Part shown: piece after piece, positions 24,989-34,896 of the stretch
How the letters are laid out: every line of letters begins with the position of its first letter
Numbering within the stretch: the stretch's first letter is position 1
Source: Nakamurella leprariae
GTDB lineage: Bacteria > Actinomycetota > Actinomycetes > Mycobacteriales > Nakamurellaceae
Assembly (NCBI RefSeq): GCF_016918035.1
Contig: NZ_JAERWK010000020.1
Location: 62,001 to 126,000 of the forward strand
Length of the DNA: 64,000 bases
Reading direction: 5' to 3'
Notes under the pieces: model-generated
What the model saw: only the letters and a program-made list of their open reading frames with translations
Databases searched by the model: none
Told to the model about the DNA's origin: nothing
Program-made: the position numbers and the translations under genes

Positions 24989-26314
24989 ATGCTGGTCGGC
25001 CGCGACGACGTGGTGGGCGCCGTGGTCGAGGCCGCCCGCAGTCCCGGCCTGATCGTGGTCCGAGCCGACCCGGGCCTGGGTCTGTCGTCCGTGCTGACGG
25101 CCGTGGCCGAGCGGATCGCGCAAGGCCGACCGACCGACACCGCGGTCTGCCGGGCCGCCGGCATCCGTCCGCTCATCCACCGCCCGGGTCTGGTCCTGGC
25201 CCGCGCGTTGCGCATCCCGGTGCCGCACGACCTGGACGACGCCGTCCGCCTGGGGACGGTCGCCGCCGCCGGCCGGCCGGTGCTCCTGGACGACGCCGAT
25301 GCGGCGGACCACCACTCGGTGGCGGTGGCTGCCGCGATGGCGCACCACGTTCCGGTCGTGCTCGGCGTGACCACGATCCCGCCGTCGCCGGTCGACCGGC
25401 CGGGCGAGCCGGATCCCGGGGTGGACGGCAGGGCGTCGCTGGCCGCCGCGATCGGCGGCGCCACGACGGTCGTGGATCTGACGCCCTTGTCCGACCGCGA
25501 CGCCACCACCTTGATCCGGAACACCGACCTCGCACTGGACGGCGGATCCGTCCGGGCGCTGGTGGCCCTGGCCCGAGGCAACCCGCTGGTGCTGGTCACG
25601 CTGGCCGGCACGCGCGCGACCAGCGTGCGTCGGGCCATGGCGGTGCAGTTGACCCGGTGCTCGCCGGCTGCCCGGACGGCCGCGGTGGCGCTCGGCCTCC
25701 TCGGCCGCCCGGCCGGCGCGGCGCTGCTGGGTGGTGGAGCGGCGGAACTGGTGGCCACCCGGCTCGCGGCCGCCGGCCCGGACGGCACCGTCCGGTACGG
25801 CTCGACCGTGTTGTACGGGGTGGCCGCGACGTTGGCCGCGCCGGCCGACCTGGCCGCCATCCACCGGCGGCTGGCCGAGCTGCTCGCCGACCCGGTGGAG
25901 ATCGCTGCGCACCAGCTGACCGGCGGACTTCTCGACCGGGCCCGGGACACGGCGGTGACCGCGGCGCGAGGCACACCGCATCCCGCGGTCCGGGCCGCAC
26001 TCTGGCGACTGGCGGCCGAGGCCGACACCCCGGCCCAGGCCGCCCGGTGGTGGCGCGCCGCAGCCGAGGACCACCGCCGCGCGGGCGATCCGGTGGCGGC
26101 GGCCGAGGCGGACCGGCATGCCGTGCGCAGCGCCCTCTCACCTCGCGAGCTGCAGGTGCTCAGCATGCTGGGCACCGGCCTGTCCAACGTGGCCATCGCC
26201 CGCCGACTGCGGATCACCACCGACACCGTCGAGGACCACGTCGCCGCCGTGCTGCGCAAGCTCGGGGCGCGCAACCGCACCGAGGCGGCGGCCTCCGCGG
26301 TGACGACCCGATGA
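24989..26314 (+). CDS. LuxR-family transcriptional regulator with N-terminal AAA-like domain
   Basis: A 441-residue protein. The N-terminal part starts LVGRDDVVGAVVEAA and has the degraded P-loop ADPGLGLSS (about residues 27-35), typical of LAL/MalT-like STAND regulators but shorter and without a good GKS. The C-terminal 65 residues form a standard GerE/LuxR helix-turn-helix: ALSPRELQVLSMLGTGLSNVAIARRL and TTDTVEDHVAAVLRKLGARNRTEAA. It is divergently transcribed from the peptidase-dynamin operon across 256 bp, so it is the likely regulator of that operon and of the Hsp70 genes. Its stop overlaps the start of a second HTH protein (ATGA). Confidence 0.85.
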   Translation: MLVGRDDVVGAVVEAARSPGLIVVRADPGLGLSSVLTAVAERIAQGRPTDTAVCRAAGIRPLIHRPGLVLARALRIPVPHDLDDAVRLGTVAAAGRPVLLDDADAADHHSVAVAAAMAHHVPVVLGVTTIPPSPVDRPGEPDPGVDGRASLAAAIGGATTVVDLTPLSDRDATTLIRNTDLALDGGSVRALVALARGNPLVLVTLAGTRATSVRRAMAVQLTRCSPAARTAAVALGLLGRPAGAALLGGGAAELVATRLAAAGPDGTVRYGSTVLYGVAATLAAPADLAAIHRRLAELLADPVEIAAHQLTGGLLDRARDTAVTAARGTPHPAVRAALWRLAAEADTPAQAARWWRAAAEDHRRAGDPVAAAEADRHAVRSALSPRELQVLSMLGTGLSNVAIARRLRITTDTVEDHVAAVLRKLGARNRTEAAASAVTTR

Positions 26315-26880
26315 CCGAGCCGTTCGCCATCGTCTGCAGGGACGAGTCGACCTGGCGCGCCCGGATGGCCGAGATGGGTTCCGCGGGATGGACGCTCGTG
26401 CGGGGCGACGCGCTGCCGGCCGAGCCGTTCGACCTCCGCGCCAGGCGGCTCGCCTGGTGCGGCACGGTCGACTCCGACGACACCCAGGAGCTCGCCCTGA
26501 CCGCCGGCCTGCGCGGCGCCGCGGTCCTGGTGCTGCTGCGCCTGGCCGACCCGCTCGCCGCCGAGGCGTTCAGCCGGGACCTGATCGCGGTCGCGCCCGA
26601 GGGACCGACCGGTCACGACCGGTCCGCCGCCGGATCGCCCGACGCCGTCCGCCCCATCGACGCCGGGACCGCGGCGTTGCTGACCCGGTTGGCCGCCGGG
26701 CGGACGATCGCCGACGCGGCCAGGGAGGGCCACGTGTCCCTGCGGACGGCCAACCGGATGCTGGCCGCCGCCCGCGCCCGGTACGGCGTTCACAGCACCA
26801 CCGCCGCGGTCGTGGCACATCTCCGAGAGGCGAACACCGGAACGGTGTCTCGTACCGACGGCGGGTCGGCCGGCGACTGA
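26311..26880 (+). CDS. LuxR-like HTH protein, coupled to the preceding regulator
   Basis: A 189-residue protein starting in the stop codon of the LuxR gene. The N-terminal 110 residues are mixed alpha/beta with no receiver signature (LAWCGTVDSDDTQELALTAGLRGAAVLVLLRLADP) and might be a decayed or novel sensory domain. The C-terminal part, DAGTAALLTRLAAGRTIADAAREGHVSLRTANRMLAAARARYGVHSTTAAV, has the spacing of a LuxR/GerE HTH. The pair may act as a heteromer or one may modulate the other. No membrane segment is present. Confidence 0.7.
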   Translation: MTEPFAIVCRDESTWRARMAEMGSAGWTLVRGDALPAEPFDLRARRLAWCGTVDSDDTQELALTAGLRGAAVLVLLRLADPLAAEAFSRDLIAVAPEGPTGHDRSAAGSPDAVRPIDAGTAALLTRLAAGRTIADAAREGHVSLRTANRMLAAARARYGVHSTTAAVVAHLREANTGTVSRTDGGSAGD

Positions 26881-26927
26881 CACCTTTCCGGGATGTCCGG
26901 CCGCCGCGGGCTGCCTACGGTCAGGGT

Positions 26928-26949
26928 GTCCCGCTCAATGGAGTGGGAC
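26928..26949 (+). promoter_or_regulatory. Small inverted repeat upstream of the acidic repeat protein
   Basis: GTCCCGCTC-AATG-GAGTGGGAC forms a 9-bp hairpin with one G-U pair, 12 bp after a TACGGT -10-like hexamer (26916-26921) and 35 bp before the ATG at 26984. It could be an operator or a leader hairpin. The evidence is positional only. Confidence 0.3.
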
Positions 26950-26983
26950 GGCTCACCGGACCGCCGCCGAACGGGAGTGCCTC

Positions 26984-28228
26984 ATGGACCACACCACCGA
27001 CTTCGACACCCAGCCGCCGGAACCGTTCGAGGGCGCCGCCGTGCTCGACCCAGACGCCACCGTGGACCCGGGCGACACCCTCGACACCGGGGGCACCGAT
27101 GCCTGGACCGCCGGTGTCGATCCGATCGACCTCGAGACATGGTCCGGCCCGGCGGACGACGACCTGGTGCCGCTCACCGTGCCGGTCGAGCGGCCGATCC
27201 CTGATCTGCCCGGCGCCGCGGGCTGGGCGCCCAACGGCCCGTTGCTGCTCGACGTTGGCGGTCAGCTGCTGGATCTGGGTATCCCGACGCTCGACATGGA
27301 CGGCGACGGACGGCCGGACTCGACCCTGCTGGCTGGCACGGACGGGCAGCTGTACCTGCTCTGCGACCTGACGGGGGACGGCCTGACCGACGGCCTGGTC
27401 ATCGCCGACCAGCAGGGCGCCGTCCTGGCCGGGTTCGACCTCGTGGACGGGGTGCCGGTCCCGGCCGACCTGCCGGCGGGTCTGCAGCTCGACGACCTCC
27501 TCGCCACACCGGCAGCCGACGACGGTCCGGCGCCGACCGGGCCGGCCACACCGGGCCGGCCCGAGACGGCCGAGCCGCTGCAGGTCACCTTCCACACCGG
27601 CACCGAGCTCGTCGATCTCGGCCCGGCCACCCACGACTTCGACGGCGACGGCGTCCCGGAGTCGGTCGTCCTGGCTGACGCGGACGGGAACCCGGCTTAC
27701 GTGGTCAGTGAACTGCCCGACGGCAGTGACGGTCTGGTCGTGCTCGATCCGCGGACCGGGGAGCCGGTGTCGAGCATGGTGTCTTCCGCGGGCGAACTGC
27801 AGCCTGGCGTCGACGTCTTCGGTGCACCGTCGGACATGCCCGGGAATGCGACGGGACCTGACGTCCCCATCGGCACGGCACCTGACGGCCCGCTGCCCGC
27901 CCCGGTTCCCACCGATCCAGCGCGACCGACCGCGGGACCCGAGGCCATCGTGGCGCCCACGACCGCGGACCTGTCCATCCCGGGGGTGGCCCTGGTCCAG
28001 CACGGCGTGCAGGGCATGTACGACGTCGCCGCCGAGGTGTGGTGGAGCCTCACCGGCGGTGAGCCGTACCCGAGGGCCGACGACGGCACGCCGTTCAACC
28101 CCGGCCAGGTCTTCGGGATGCTGGGCGACCGGGAGGACACGCCGCCCGACCACAAGGACTCGTTGTCCGACATGCAGGCCCGTTGGGACCGCATGCTCAC
28201 CACCATCACGGGCACCGGACCCGGGTGA
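26984..28228 (+). CDS. Acidic protein with EF-hand/dockerin-like calcium-loop repeats
   Basis: A 414-residue, strongly acidic protein of unknown function. It contains DxDxDG-type loops: LDMDGDGRPDSTLL (about residues 104-117), CDLTGDGLTDGLVI (about 127-140) and HDFDGDGVPESVVL (about 217-230). Each is followed by a short beta-strand, as in FG-GAP or actinobacterial DUF6802-like repeats. Its N-terminus (MDHTTDFDTQPPEPFEG) has no signal peptide, which is odd for calcium-loop proteins and recalls the acidic N-termini of the nearby peptidase. The C-terminal 60 residues are different (VALVQHGVQGMYDVAAEVWWSLTGGEPY and a charged tail). Its position between the LuxR pair and the VWA protein suggests it belongs to the same stress cluster. 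Confidence 0.7.
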   Translation: MDHTTDFDTQPPEPFEGAAVLDPDATVDPGDTLDTGGTDAWTAGVDPIDLETWSGPADDDLVPLTVPVERPIPDLPGAAGWAPNGPLLLDVGGQLLDLGIPTLDMDGDGRPDSTLLAGTDGQLYLLCDLTGDGLTDGLVIADQQGAVLAGFDLVDGVPVPADLPAGLQLDDLLATPAADDGPAPTGPATPGRPETAEPLQVTFHTGTELVDLGPATHDFDGDGVPESVVLADADGNPAYVVSELPDGSDGLVVLDPRTGEPVSSMVSSAGELQPGVDVFGAPSDMPGNATGPDVPIGTAPDGPLPAPVPTDPARPTAGPEAIVAPTTADLSIPGVALVQHGVQGMYDVAAEVWWSLTGGEPYPRADDGTPFNPGQVFGMLGDREDTPPDHKDSLSDMQARWDRMLTTITGTGPG

Positions 28229-28390
28229 GACGACCGGCACTGCGGGGGGCGTGGCCCCACCCGCTCGGCACCGCCGGATCGGCCGGGCCCAGGCCCGTGG
28301 CATCAACCCGATCGGTCCCAGCTCGATCTCGCGGCCCGCTGACCGAGTTCGAGCACCCAGTTCTCGATCCTGCCCGCGGAAGGCATCCCG

Positions 28391-28969
28391 ATGACCGACC
28401 CGACCCTCACCGACATCACCATGCTGCTCGACCGTTCCGGCTCGATGCAGTCGATCAAGGACGACACCGTCGGCGGGTTCGCCGCGTTCATCGAACGGCA
28501 GCGCACCCAGCCGGGCACCTGCCGGGTCACGTTGGCCCAGTTCGACGACTGGTACGACGTCGTCTACACCGCCCGGGATGTCGCCGACGTCCCACCGATG
28601 GATCTGGTGCCTCGGGGCAGCACCGTGCTGCTCGATGCGATCGGTCGGGTCGTCGCCGAGACCGGTGAACGGATGTCGGCGACGCCCGAGGCGGAGCGGC
28701 CCGGCGCGGTGATCGTCGGGATCATGACCGACGGGATGGAGAACGCCTCGCGCGAGTGCACGGCCGACGTGATCAGGACGGTGATCACCCGGCAGGAGGA
28801 GCAGGACGGGCGGACGTTCCTGTACCTGGGCGCCGATCAGGACGCGATCACCGTCGGCGGGCGGATGGAACTCCCCGCCGATCGCTCGATGACGTACTCG
28901 CCGGGCCGCGCCGCCGCGGCCTGGGCCGCCCGCAGCGCGGCGTCGTTCACGGAGGGACCAGCGCCGTGA
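28391..28969 (+). CDS. VWA domain protein
   Basis: A 192-residue von Willebrand factor A domain. The MIDAS motif is complete: MLLDRSGSMQSIK (DxSxS-like, residues about 11-23), the threonine in RGSTVLLDAIG (about 76-86) and the acidic IMTDGMENAS (about 113-122). Its C-terminus has the LGADQDAI segment and an Arg/Ala-rich helix. Cytoplasmic proteins of this type are common next to stress or tellurite-type genes. It is free-standing, 162 bp after the acidic repeat protein, and is followed by a strong bidirectional hairpin. Confidence 0.85.
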   Translation: MTDPTLTDITMLLDRSGSMQSIKDDTVGGFAAFIERQRTQPGTCRVTLAQFDDWYDVVYTARDVADVPPMDLVPRGSTVLLDAIGRVVAETGERMSATPEAERPGAVIVGIMTDGMENASRECTADVIRTVITRQEEQDGRTFLYLGADQDAITVGGRMELPADRSMTYSPGRAAAAWAARSAASFTEGPAP

Positions 28970-29010
28970 TCGGTCGACTGATCGGACGGCCCAGGCCCCG
29001 AGACGACCGA

Positions 29011-29053
29011 AGGCCGGGTGTCGTCCCTCCCCCGCAGGGACGACACCCGGCCT
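29011..29053. terminator. Perfect 18-bp hairpin, bidirectional terminator
   Basis: AGGCCGGGTGTCGTCCCT at 29011-29028 and its exact complement at 29036-29053 flank a 7-nt loop. It lies between the convergent VWA (plus) and rpf2 (minus) genes, 42 bp and 20 bp from their stops. It marks the right edge of the accessory block. Confidence 0.85.
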
Positions 29054-29072
29054 CCGCCGCAGTGCGGTTGCG

Positions 29073-30533
<1,461 letters not shown>

Positions 30534-30720
30534 TCATCCGAACCTGGCAGGGTCCGGGCAGGGCAGGGTGCCTCCCGAGCCGAGCTCGACATCCGGACAC
30601 GGACACGGCGCGGCTCAGCTCGGACGGCACCGGTGAGCGGTGTCGTCCGGACGGTCAGGGCTGACGCGAGTGGACAGGTCTGGCGTGCACCCGGGAACCC
30701 ATCCCGGTTGGTATCACGGA

Positions 30721-30749
30721 ACGATAACGACGGACCGACGTCCGGGCAA
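30721..30749 (-). promoter_or_regulatory. Promoter of rpf2
   Basis: On the complement: -35 TTGCCC (30744-30749), 17-bp spacer, -10 TATCGT (30721-30726), then TCCGTGA. The region TCGTTATCGTTNCGTGA is shared with the rpf1 promoter. The implied leader to the TTG at 30530 is about 180 nt; it shows GC-rich stem-loops but no riboswitch that I can assign. Confidence 0.65.
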
Positions 30750-30805
30750 CGAGGTGAGATCGGGACAACACTTCCGCGCGTCTGATCTTCGCTCCGCGAA
30801 CTTGG

Positions 30806-31690
30806 TCAGACCGGCGCCGGCAGCCCGTACACCCGGCGGGCCGTCGCGGCCACGGCCGCCGCGGTGCCCTCGGGGTCCTGCTCGCGCAGCGCGGCCAGCG
30901 CCCGGATCGTCCACGGCAAGGCGAACGGCTCGTTGCGGCGGCCCCGGTGCGGATGCGGCGTCAGGAACGGCGCGTCGGTCTCGGCCATCAGCTGGTCGTC
31001 CGGCACCAGCCGGGCCGCCTCGGCCAGCTCGCGGGCGTTGCGGAAGCTGACCGGTCCGGCGAACGAGAGCACCCAACCGGCGTCGATGCACCACCGGGCC
31101 ATCTCAGCGTCGCCGGAGAAGCAGTGGAAGATCACCGTGTCCGGTGCGCCGTGGGCGTCCAGCACCCGCAGCACGCCCTCGTGCGCGTCCCGGTCGTGGA
31201 TCATCAGCGGCTTGCCCACCCGCTTGGCCAGCTCGATGTGCCAGGCGAAGGCCCGCTCCTGCTGCTCGTGCGGCGCGGCGTCCCAGTAGTGGTCCAGCCC
31301 GGTCTCGCCGATGGCCACCACCCGCTCGTGCCCGGCCAGCTCGGTGAACGCCCGCTCGGTGGCCGTGTCCAGCTGGTCCGCGCGGGTCGGGTGCAGGCCG
31401 ACCGCCGCGACCAGGTCGGGATGCCAGCCCGTCGCCTCGACGGCCCACCGGGCACTGGCCAGGTCGTCCCCGACCGTGACGACCTGCCGGACGCCCACCG
31501 CCGCGGCGCGGTCCATCGCCGCCCGGACATCCGCCGCGTCCACACACCCGCAGGCGTCCAGGTGCGTGTGCGCGTCCACCGTGGCGGTGCGCAGCGGCTC
31601 CGGAGCCGGCAGCAGGGTCTTGCCGGCGACCGCCGGATGCCCGGCCCAGGTCGCGGTCCCGTCGCTCGGAACCGGATCGGCCGAGCTCAC
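30806..31690 (-). CDS. tatD: TatD family metal-dependent deoxyribonuclease
   Basis: A 294-residue TIM-barrel hydrolase. Metal ligands: HTHLD (about residues 41-45), [12 protein letters not shown] (about 125-136), [23 protein letters not shown] (about 161-167), [10 protein letters not shown] (about 186-195), and [19 protein letters not shown] (about 239-257). Family members are 3'-5' exonucleases or D-aminoacyl-tRNA-type hydrolases. The GTG at 31690 overlaps the metG stop as GTGA, so the pair is coupled. The order metG-tatD-rpf is conserved in actinobacteria. Confidence 0.95.
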   Translation of the reverse strand: MSSADPVPSDGTATWAGHPAVAGKTLLPAPEPLRTATVDAHTHLDACGCVDAADVRAAMDRAAAVGVRQVVTVGDDLASARWAVEATGWHPDLVAAVGLHPTRADQLDTATERAFTELAGHERVVAIGETGLDHYWDAAPHEQQERAFAWHIELAKRVGKPLMIHDRDAHEGVLRVLDAHGAPDTVIFHCFSGDAEMARWCIDAGWVLSFAGPVSFRNARELAEAARLVPDDQLMAETDAPFLTPHPHRGRRNEPFALPWTIRALAALREQDPEGTAAAVAATARRVYGLPAPV

Positions 31691-33540
31691 GGGGCGATCG
31701 GGGCCCAGTCCGGACCCGTCTCGCCGAGCTTCGTGTCCAACTTGGGGAACAGCGGGGTCGGCTTGCTCAGCGGGCGACCGACCTCGAGGGGCCGGCGCTG
31801 CCAGACCGCCTGCTCGTCGGCGTAGTCGCCGGTCAGCACCGGGTAGGACCGGGCCGGCGGCACCCCGACGCCCTCGACGTCGTCGTCGAAGTCCTCGACC
31901 TCGACCACCCGCGGCTGGGCCGCCCACACGCCGCTGTCGCCGAGCGCCTCGTGCACGGCCTGGCTGGAGTGCGGCAGGAACGGGGTGAGCAGCGCCTTGA
32001 CGTCGTCCACCACCTGCAGGGCGGTGTGCAGCACGGTGCCCTGCCGCTCCGGGTCGTCCTTGAGCTTCCACGGCTCGGCGTCCGACAGGTACTTGTTGGC
32101 CGCCGAGGCCACCCGCATCGCCTCACCGATGGCGGCCCGGAAGCGGCTGCGCTGCAACAGGTCCCCGACCACGGTGAAGCCCTGCTCGGCGGTGGCCAAC
32201 AGGGCCACCTCGGCCTCACCCAGCGTGCCCGGCGTCGGCACCACACCGAAGTTCTTGTGCGCCATGCTGATCGAGCGGTTGACCAGGTTGCCCCACTCGT
32301 TCGCCAGCTCGGAGTTGGTGCGCCGCACGAACTCGTCCCAGGTGAAGTCGGCGTCCTGGTTCTCCGGGCCGGCCGCGGCGATGAAGTAGCGCAGCGCGTC
32401 CGGGCCGAAGCCGGCCAGGAAGTCGCGGACGTAGATCACCGTCCGGCGGGAGGTGGAGAACTTCGACCCGCTCATGGTCAGGAACTCGCTGGAGACCACC
32501 TCGGTGGGCAGCTGCAGCGCGCCGAGAGCTCCCGGGCTGCCGCCCTTGTCGCCCCGCCCGTCGTAGGCCAGCAGCTCGGCCGGCCAGATCTGGGAGTGGA
32601 AGGTGATGTTGTCCTTGCCCATGAAGTAGTACTGGGCAGCCTGCTGGCCGGCGCCGTCGGCGCTCCAGAACCGTTGCCAGGCATCGGCATCCGTGCCGAA
32701 CCGGCGGGCCCACTCGATGCTGGCCGACAGGTAGCCGATGACCGCGTCGAACCAGACGTACAGCTTCTTGTCCGGCCGGTCGCGCCAGCCGTCCAGCGGC
32801 ACCGGGATGCCCCAGTCGATGTCGCGGGTCATCGCCCGCGGGCGCAGGTCGTCGAGCAGGTTCAGCGAGAACTTCAGCACGTTGGGCCGCCAGTCGGTGC
32901 GGCTGCGCAGCCACTCCCCCAGCGCGCCGGCCAGCGCGGGCAGGTCCAGGAACAGGTGCTCGGACTCGACGAACTTCGGGGTCTCGCCGTTGATCCGGGA
33001 CCGCGGGTCGATCAGGTCCACCGGATCGAGCTGGTTGCCACAGTTGTCGCACTGGTCGCCGCGGGCACCGTCGTAGCCACAGATCGGGCAGGTGCCCTCG
33101 ATGTAGCGGTCCGGCAGGGTCCGCCCGGTGGACGGCGAGATGGCCGACATGGTCGTCTGCGGCACGAAGTAGCCGTTGCGGTGGACCGTGCGGAACAGCT
33201 CCTGCACCACCGCGTAGTGGTTGCGGGTGGTGGTCCGGGTGAACAGGTCGTAGGACAGGCCCAGCCCGGCCAGGTCGTCCACGATGACCCGGTTGTACCG
33301 GTCGGCCAGCTCGCGCGCGGTGACGCCCTCCTGGTCGGCCTGCACCAGGATCGGGGTGCCGTGCTCGTCGGTCCCGGAGACCATGAGCACGTCGTGGCCG
33401 GCCATCCGCTGGTACCGGGAGAAGACGTCGGCCGGGACGCCGAACCCGGAGACGTGTCCGATGTGCCGGGGTCCGTTGGCGTAGGGCCAGGCCACCGCGG
33501 TCAACACCGGCGCGGCGCCGGCCCCAGTACCCACAGTCAT
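31687..33540 (-). CDS. metG: Methionyl-tRNA synthetase
   Basis: A 617-residue class I aminoacyl-tRNA synthetase. The HIGH motif is [10 protein letters not shown] (about residues 20-29), the zinc knuckle is [18 protein letters not shown] (about 145-162), and the KMSKS loop reads [11 protein letters not shown] (about 355-365). An anticodon-binding helical domain follows (about 410-560). The start is the ATG at 33540 ([13 protein letters not shown]). The length matches actinobacterial enzymes. It is translationally coupled to tatD. It charges elongator and initiator tRNA-Met in the cytosol. Confidence 0.97.
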   Translation of the reverse strand: MTVGTGAGAAPVLTAVAWPYANGPRHIGHVSGFGVPADVFSRYQRMAGHDVLMVSGTDEHGTPILVQADQEGVTARELADRYNRVIVDDLAGLGLSYDLFTRTTTRNHYAVVQELFRTVHRNGYFVPQTTMSAISPSTGRTLPDRYIEGTCPICGYDGARGDQCDNCGNQLDPVDLIDPRSRINGETPKFVESEHLFLDLPALAGALGEWLRSRTDWRPNVLKFSLNLLDDLRPRAMTRDIDWGIPVPLDGWRDRPDKKLYVWFDAVIGYLSASIEWARRFGTDADAWQRFWSADGAGQQAAQYYFMGKDNITFHSQIWPAELLAYDGRGDKGGSPGALGALQLPTEVVSSEFLTMSGSKFSTSRRTVIYVRDFLAGFGPDALRYFIAAAGPENQDADFTWDEFVRRTNSELANEWGNLVNRSISMAHKNFGVVPTPGTLGEAEVALLATAEQGFTVVGDLLQRSRFRAAIGEAMRVASAANKYLSDAEPWKLKDDPERQGTVLHTALQVVDDVKALLTPFLPHSSQAVHEALGDSGVWAAQPRVVEVEDFDDDVEGVGVPPARSYPVLTGDYADEQAVWQRRPLEVGRPLSKPTPLFPKLDTKLGETGPDWAPIAP

Positions 33541-33658
33541 GGTCGACACGGTAGTCGGCGCGTGGCAGCCGTCCGTACCGATCCCGCCCCGACCGCCCGG
33601 GCTGCGTGGCAGGGTGCAGGTGCCCGCCGTCCCCGTCCCCCGTTCCGGAGTCGACGCC

Positions 33659-34084
33659 ATGCTCAAGCTCATCCCGGCCCTGCTGACCCCGGACCTGCTG
33701 CACTCGCTGGCCCTGATGGGCCACGGCGACCGACTGGCCGTGGTGGACAGCAACTACCCGGCGCACTCCCGGCACCAGCGGGTGCACGAGCTGTTCGGTG
33801 CGGACACGGCCACCGCGACCCGCGCCATCATGCAGCTGCTGCCGTTGGACGACTTCGTCGAGCCTGCGGCGCACCGGATGGTGCCCGACGGCGACCCGGC
33901 CTTCCGCTCACCGTCGCACGACGCGTTCGAGGCCGAGCTGTCCCGCGTCGAGGGCCGGGCGATGACCGCGGCGCCGATCGAGCGGTCCGCGTTCTACGAG
34001 GCGGCGCGGGAGGCGTTCGCGGTGGTGCACACCCTGGACGCCGTGCCGTACTCCTGCTTCCTGATCACCAAGGGCGTGATCTGA
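33659..34084 (+). CDS. RbsD/FucU family sugar mutarotase-like protein
   Basis: A 141-residue protein beginning [37 protein letters not shown], which is the RbsD/FucU signature with the GHGD catalytic histidine and the adjacent Asp. The C-terminal Tyr-containing strand ([13 protein letters not shown]) is also typical. Members interconvert sugar anomers, fucose or ribose for example. The neighbourhood does not indicate the sugar. The start ATG at 33659 matches the family N-terminus; upstream sequence is non-homologous. It is divergent from metG with a 118-bp gap. Confidence 0.85.
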   Translation: MLKLIPALLTPDLLHSLALMGHGDRLAVVDSNYPAHSRHQRVHELFGADTATATRAIMQLLPLDDFVEPAAHRMVPDGDPAFRSPSHDAFEAELSRVEGRAMTAAPIERSAFYEAAREAFAVVHTLDAVPYSCFLITKGVI

Positions 34085-34133
34085 GGAGATCGGCCTGAGG
34101 CACCTGTCGGTGCTCGGTGGCATGCTCGCGGCC

Positions 34134-34493
34134 ATGCAGATCGATCACATGGTGGTGGTCTTCGACGCGGCCGACCTGACCGCCGAGAGCAGCTTCTGGG
34201 CCGCCGTGCTGGGGGCGACGGTGGACGCCGACGACGACTGGCACCGGGTGCAGGTGGACGACCGGACGGTGGTCGCGGTCCAGCTGGCCCCGGACCACGT
34301 CCCGCCGCAGTGGCCGGACGGGCCCATGCGCCAGCAGATCCACCTGGACGTGTGGGTGGACGACTTCCCGGCGGCGCACGCCGAGGTGGTGCGGCTGGGG
34401 GCCCTGGTGCTGCAGGACGCCCGGCCGGGCGACGACTTCGCGGTCTACGCCGACCCGGCCGGGCACCCGTTCTGCCTCTGCTTCGACGTCTGA
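34134..34493 (+). CDS. VOC/glyoxalase-like domain protein
   Basis: A 119-residue single vicinal-oxygen-chelate module. The beta-alpha-beta core starts MQIDHMVVVFDAADLTAESSFWAAVLG, and the second half contains QIHLDVWVDDFPAAHAEVVRLGA and the C-terminal YADPAGHPFCLCFD. Of the usual metal ligands, one His and a terminal acidic residue are plausible. The substrate is unknown. It starts 50 bp after the RbsD-like gene and may share its transcript. Confidence 0.85.
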   Translation: MQIDHMVVVFDAADLTAESSFWAAVLGATVDADDDWHRVQVDDRTVVAVQLAPDHVPPQWPDGPMRQQIHLDVWVDDFPAAHAEVVRLGALVLQDARPGDDFAVYADPAGHPFCLCFDV

Positions 34494-34537
34494 CGCGGCC
34501 AGGGGCCCCAGCCGGCCGGGTGGATGGGTCAGGTGCG

Positions 34538-34813
34538 TCAGGACGTGGAGCGGTTGTCGTGCCAGTTGTTGATCGCCTTCGCCTCGTCCTCCCGGGACGA
34601 GCCGTTGCCGGCCACGGTGCGGGTGTCGTCGTTGAGGTCGTGCTCGTCGATGGCCTGCTCGGCCGCAGCGATCTTGTCGTCGAACGCATCGGGGTAGGTG
34701 TCGGCCATGGTGGCCGGGCTGTTCATCTCGTCGGAGTCGTCCGCCGGGTCGCGCACGTCGTCGGACTGATCGGTGATGGCCTGCTGGTCGGGATCGCTCA
34801 TGGGGTGATCCAT
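34538..34813 (-). CDS. Small acidic hydrophilic protein
   Basis: A 91-residue protein (87 from the alternative ATG at 34801) rich in Asp, Asn and Gln: DQQAITDQSDDVRDP, AFDDKIAAAEQAIDEHDLNDD and a C-terminal EDEAKAINNWHDNRSTS. There is no membrane segment or signal peptide. No family is recognised. It lies 84 bp downstream of gnd on the same strand, beyond the gnd hairpin, so it probably has its own promoter. Codon usage agrees with translation. Confidence 0.55.
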   Translation of the reverse strand: MDHPMSDPDQQAITDQSDDVRDPADDSDEMNSPATMADTYPDAFDDKIAAAEQAIDEHDLNDDTRTVAGNGSSREDEAKAINNWHDNRSTS

Positions 34814-34845
34814 ACCCGCCCGACCGAGCCCGGAAACAGGACCGG

Positions 34846-34870
34846 CCCGGCCCGCGCGGGGCGGGCCGGG
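34846..34870 (-). terminator. Hairpin downstream of gnd
   Basis: CCCGGCCCGC and GCGGGCCGGG form a 10-bp perfect stem with a 5-nt loop, 27 bp 3' of the gnd stop. Confidence 0.6.
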
Positions 34871-34896
34871 TGGTGCCGTCGATGCGTCAGGCAGTG

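Noticed and set aside
23671-26883. A 1070-codon minus-strand frame
   Set aside because: Only the last 353 codons encode the C39-like protein; the rest is antisense to the LuxR-type genes.
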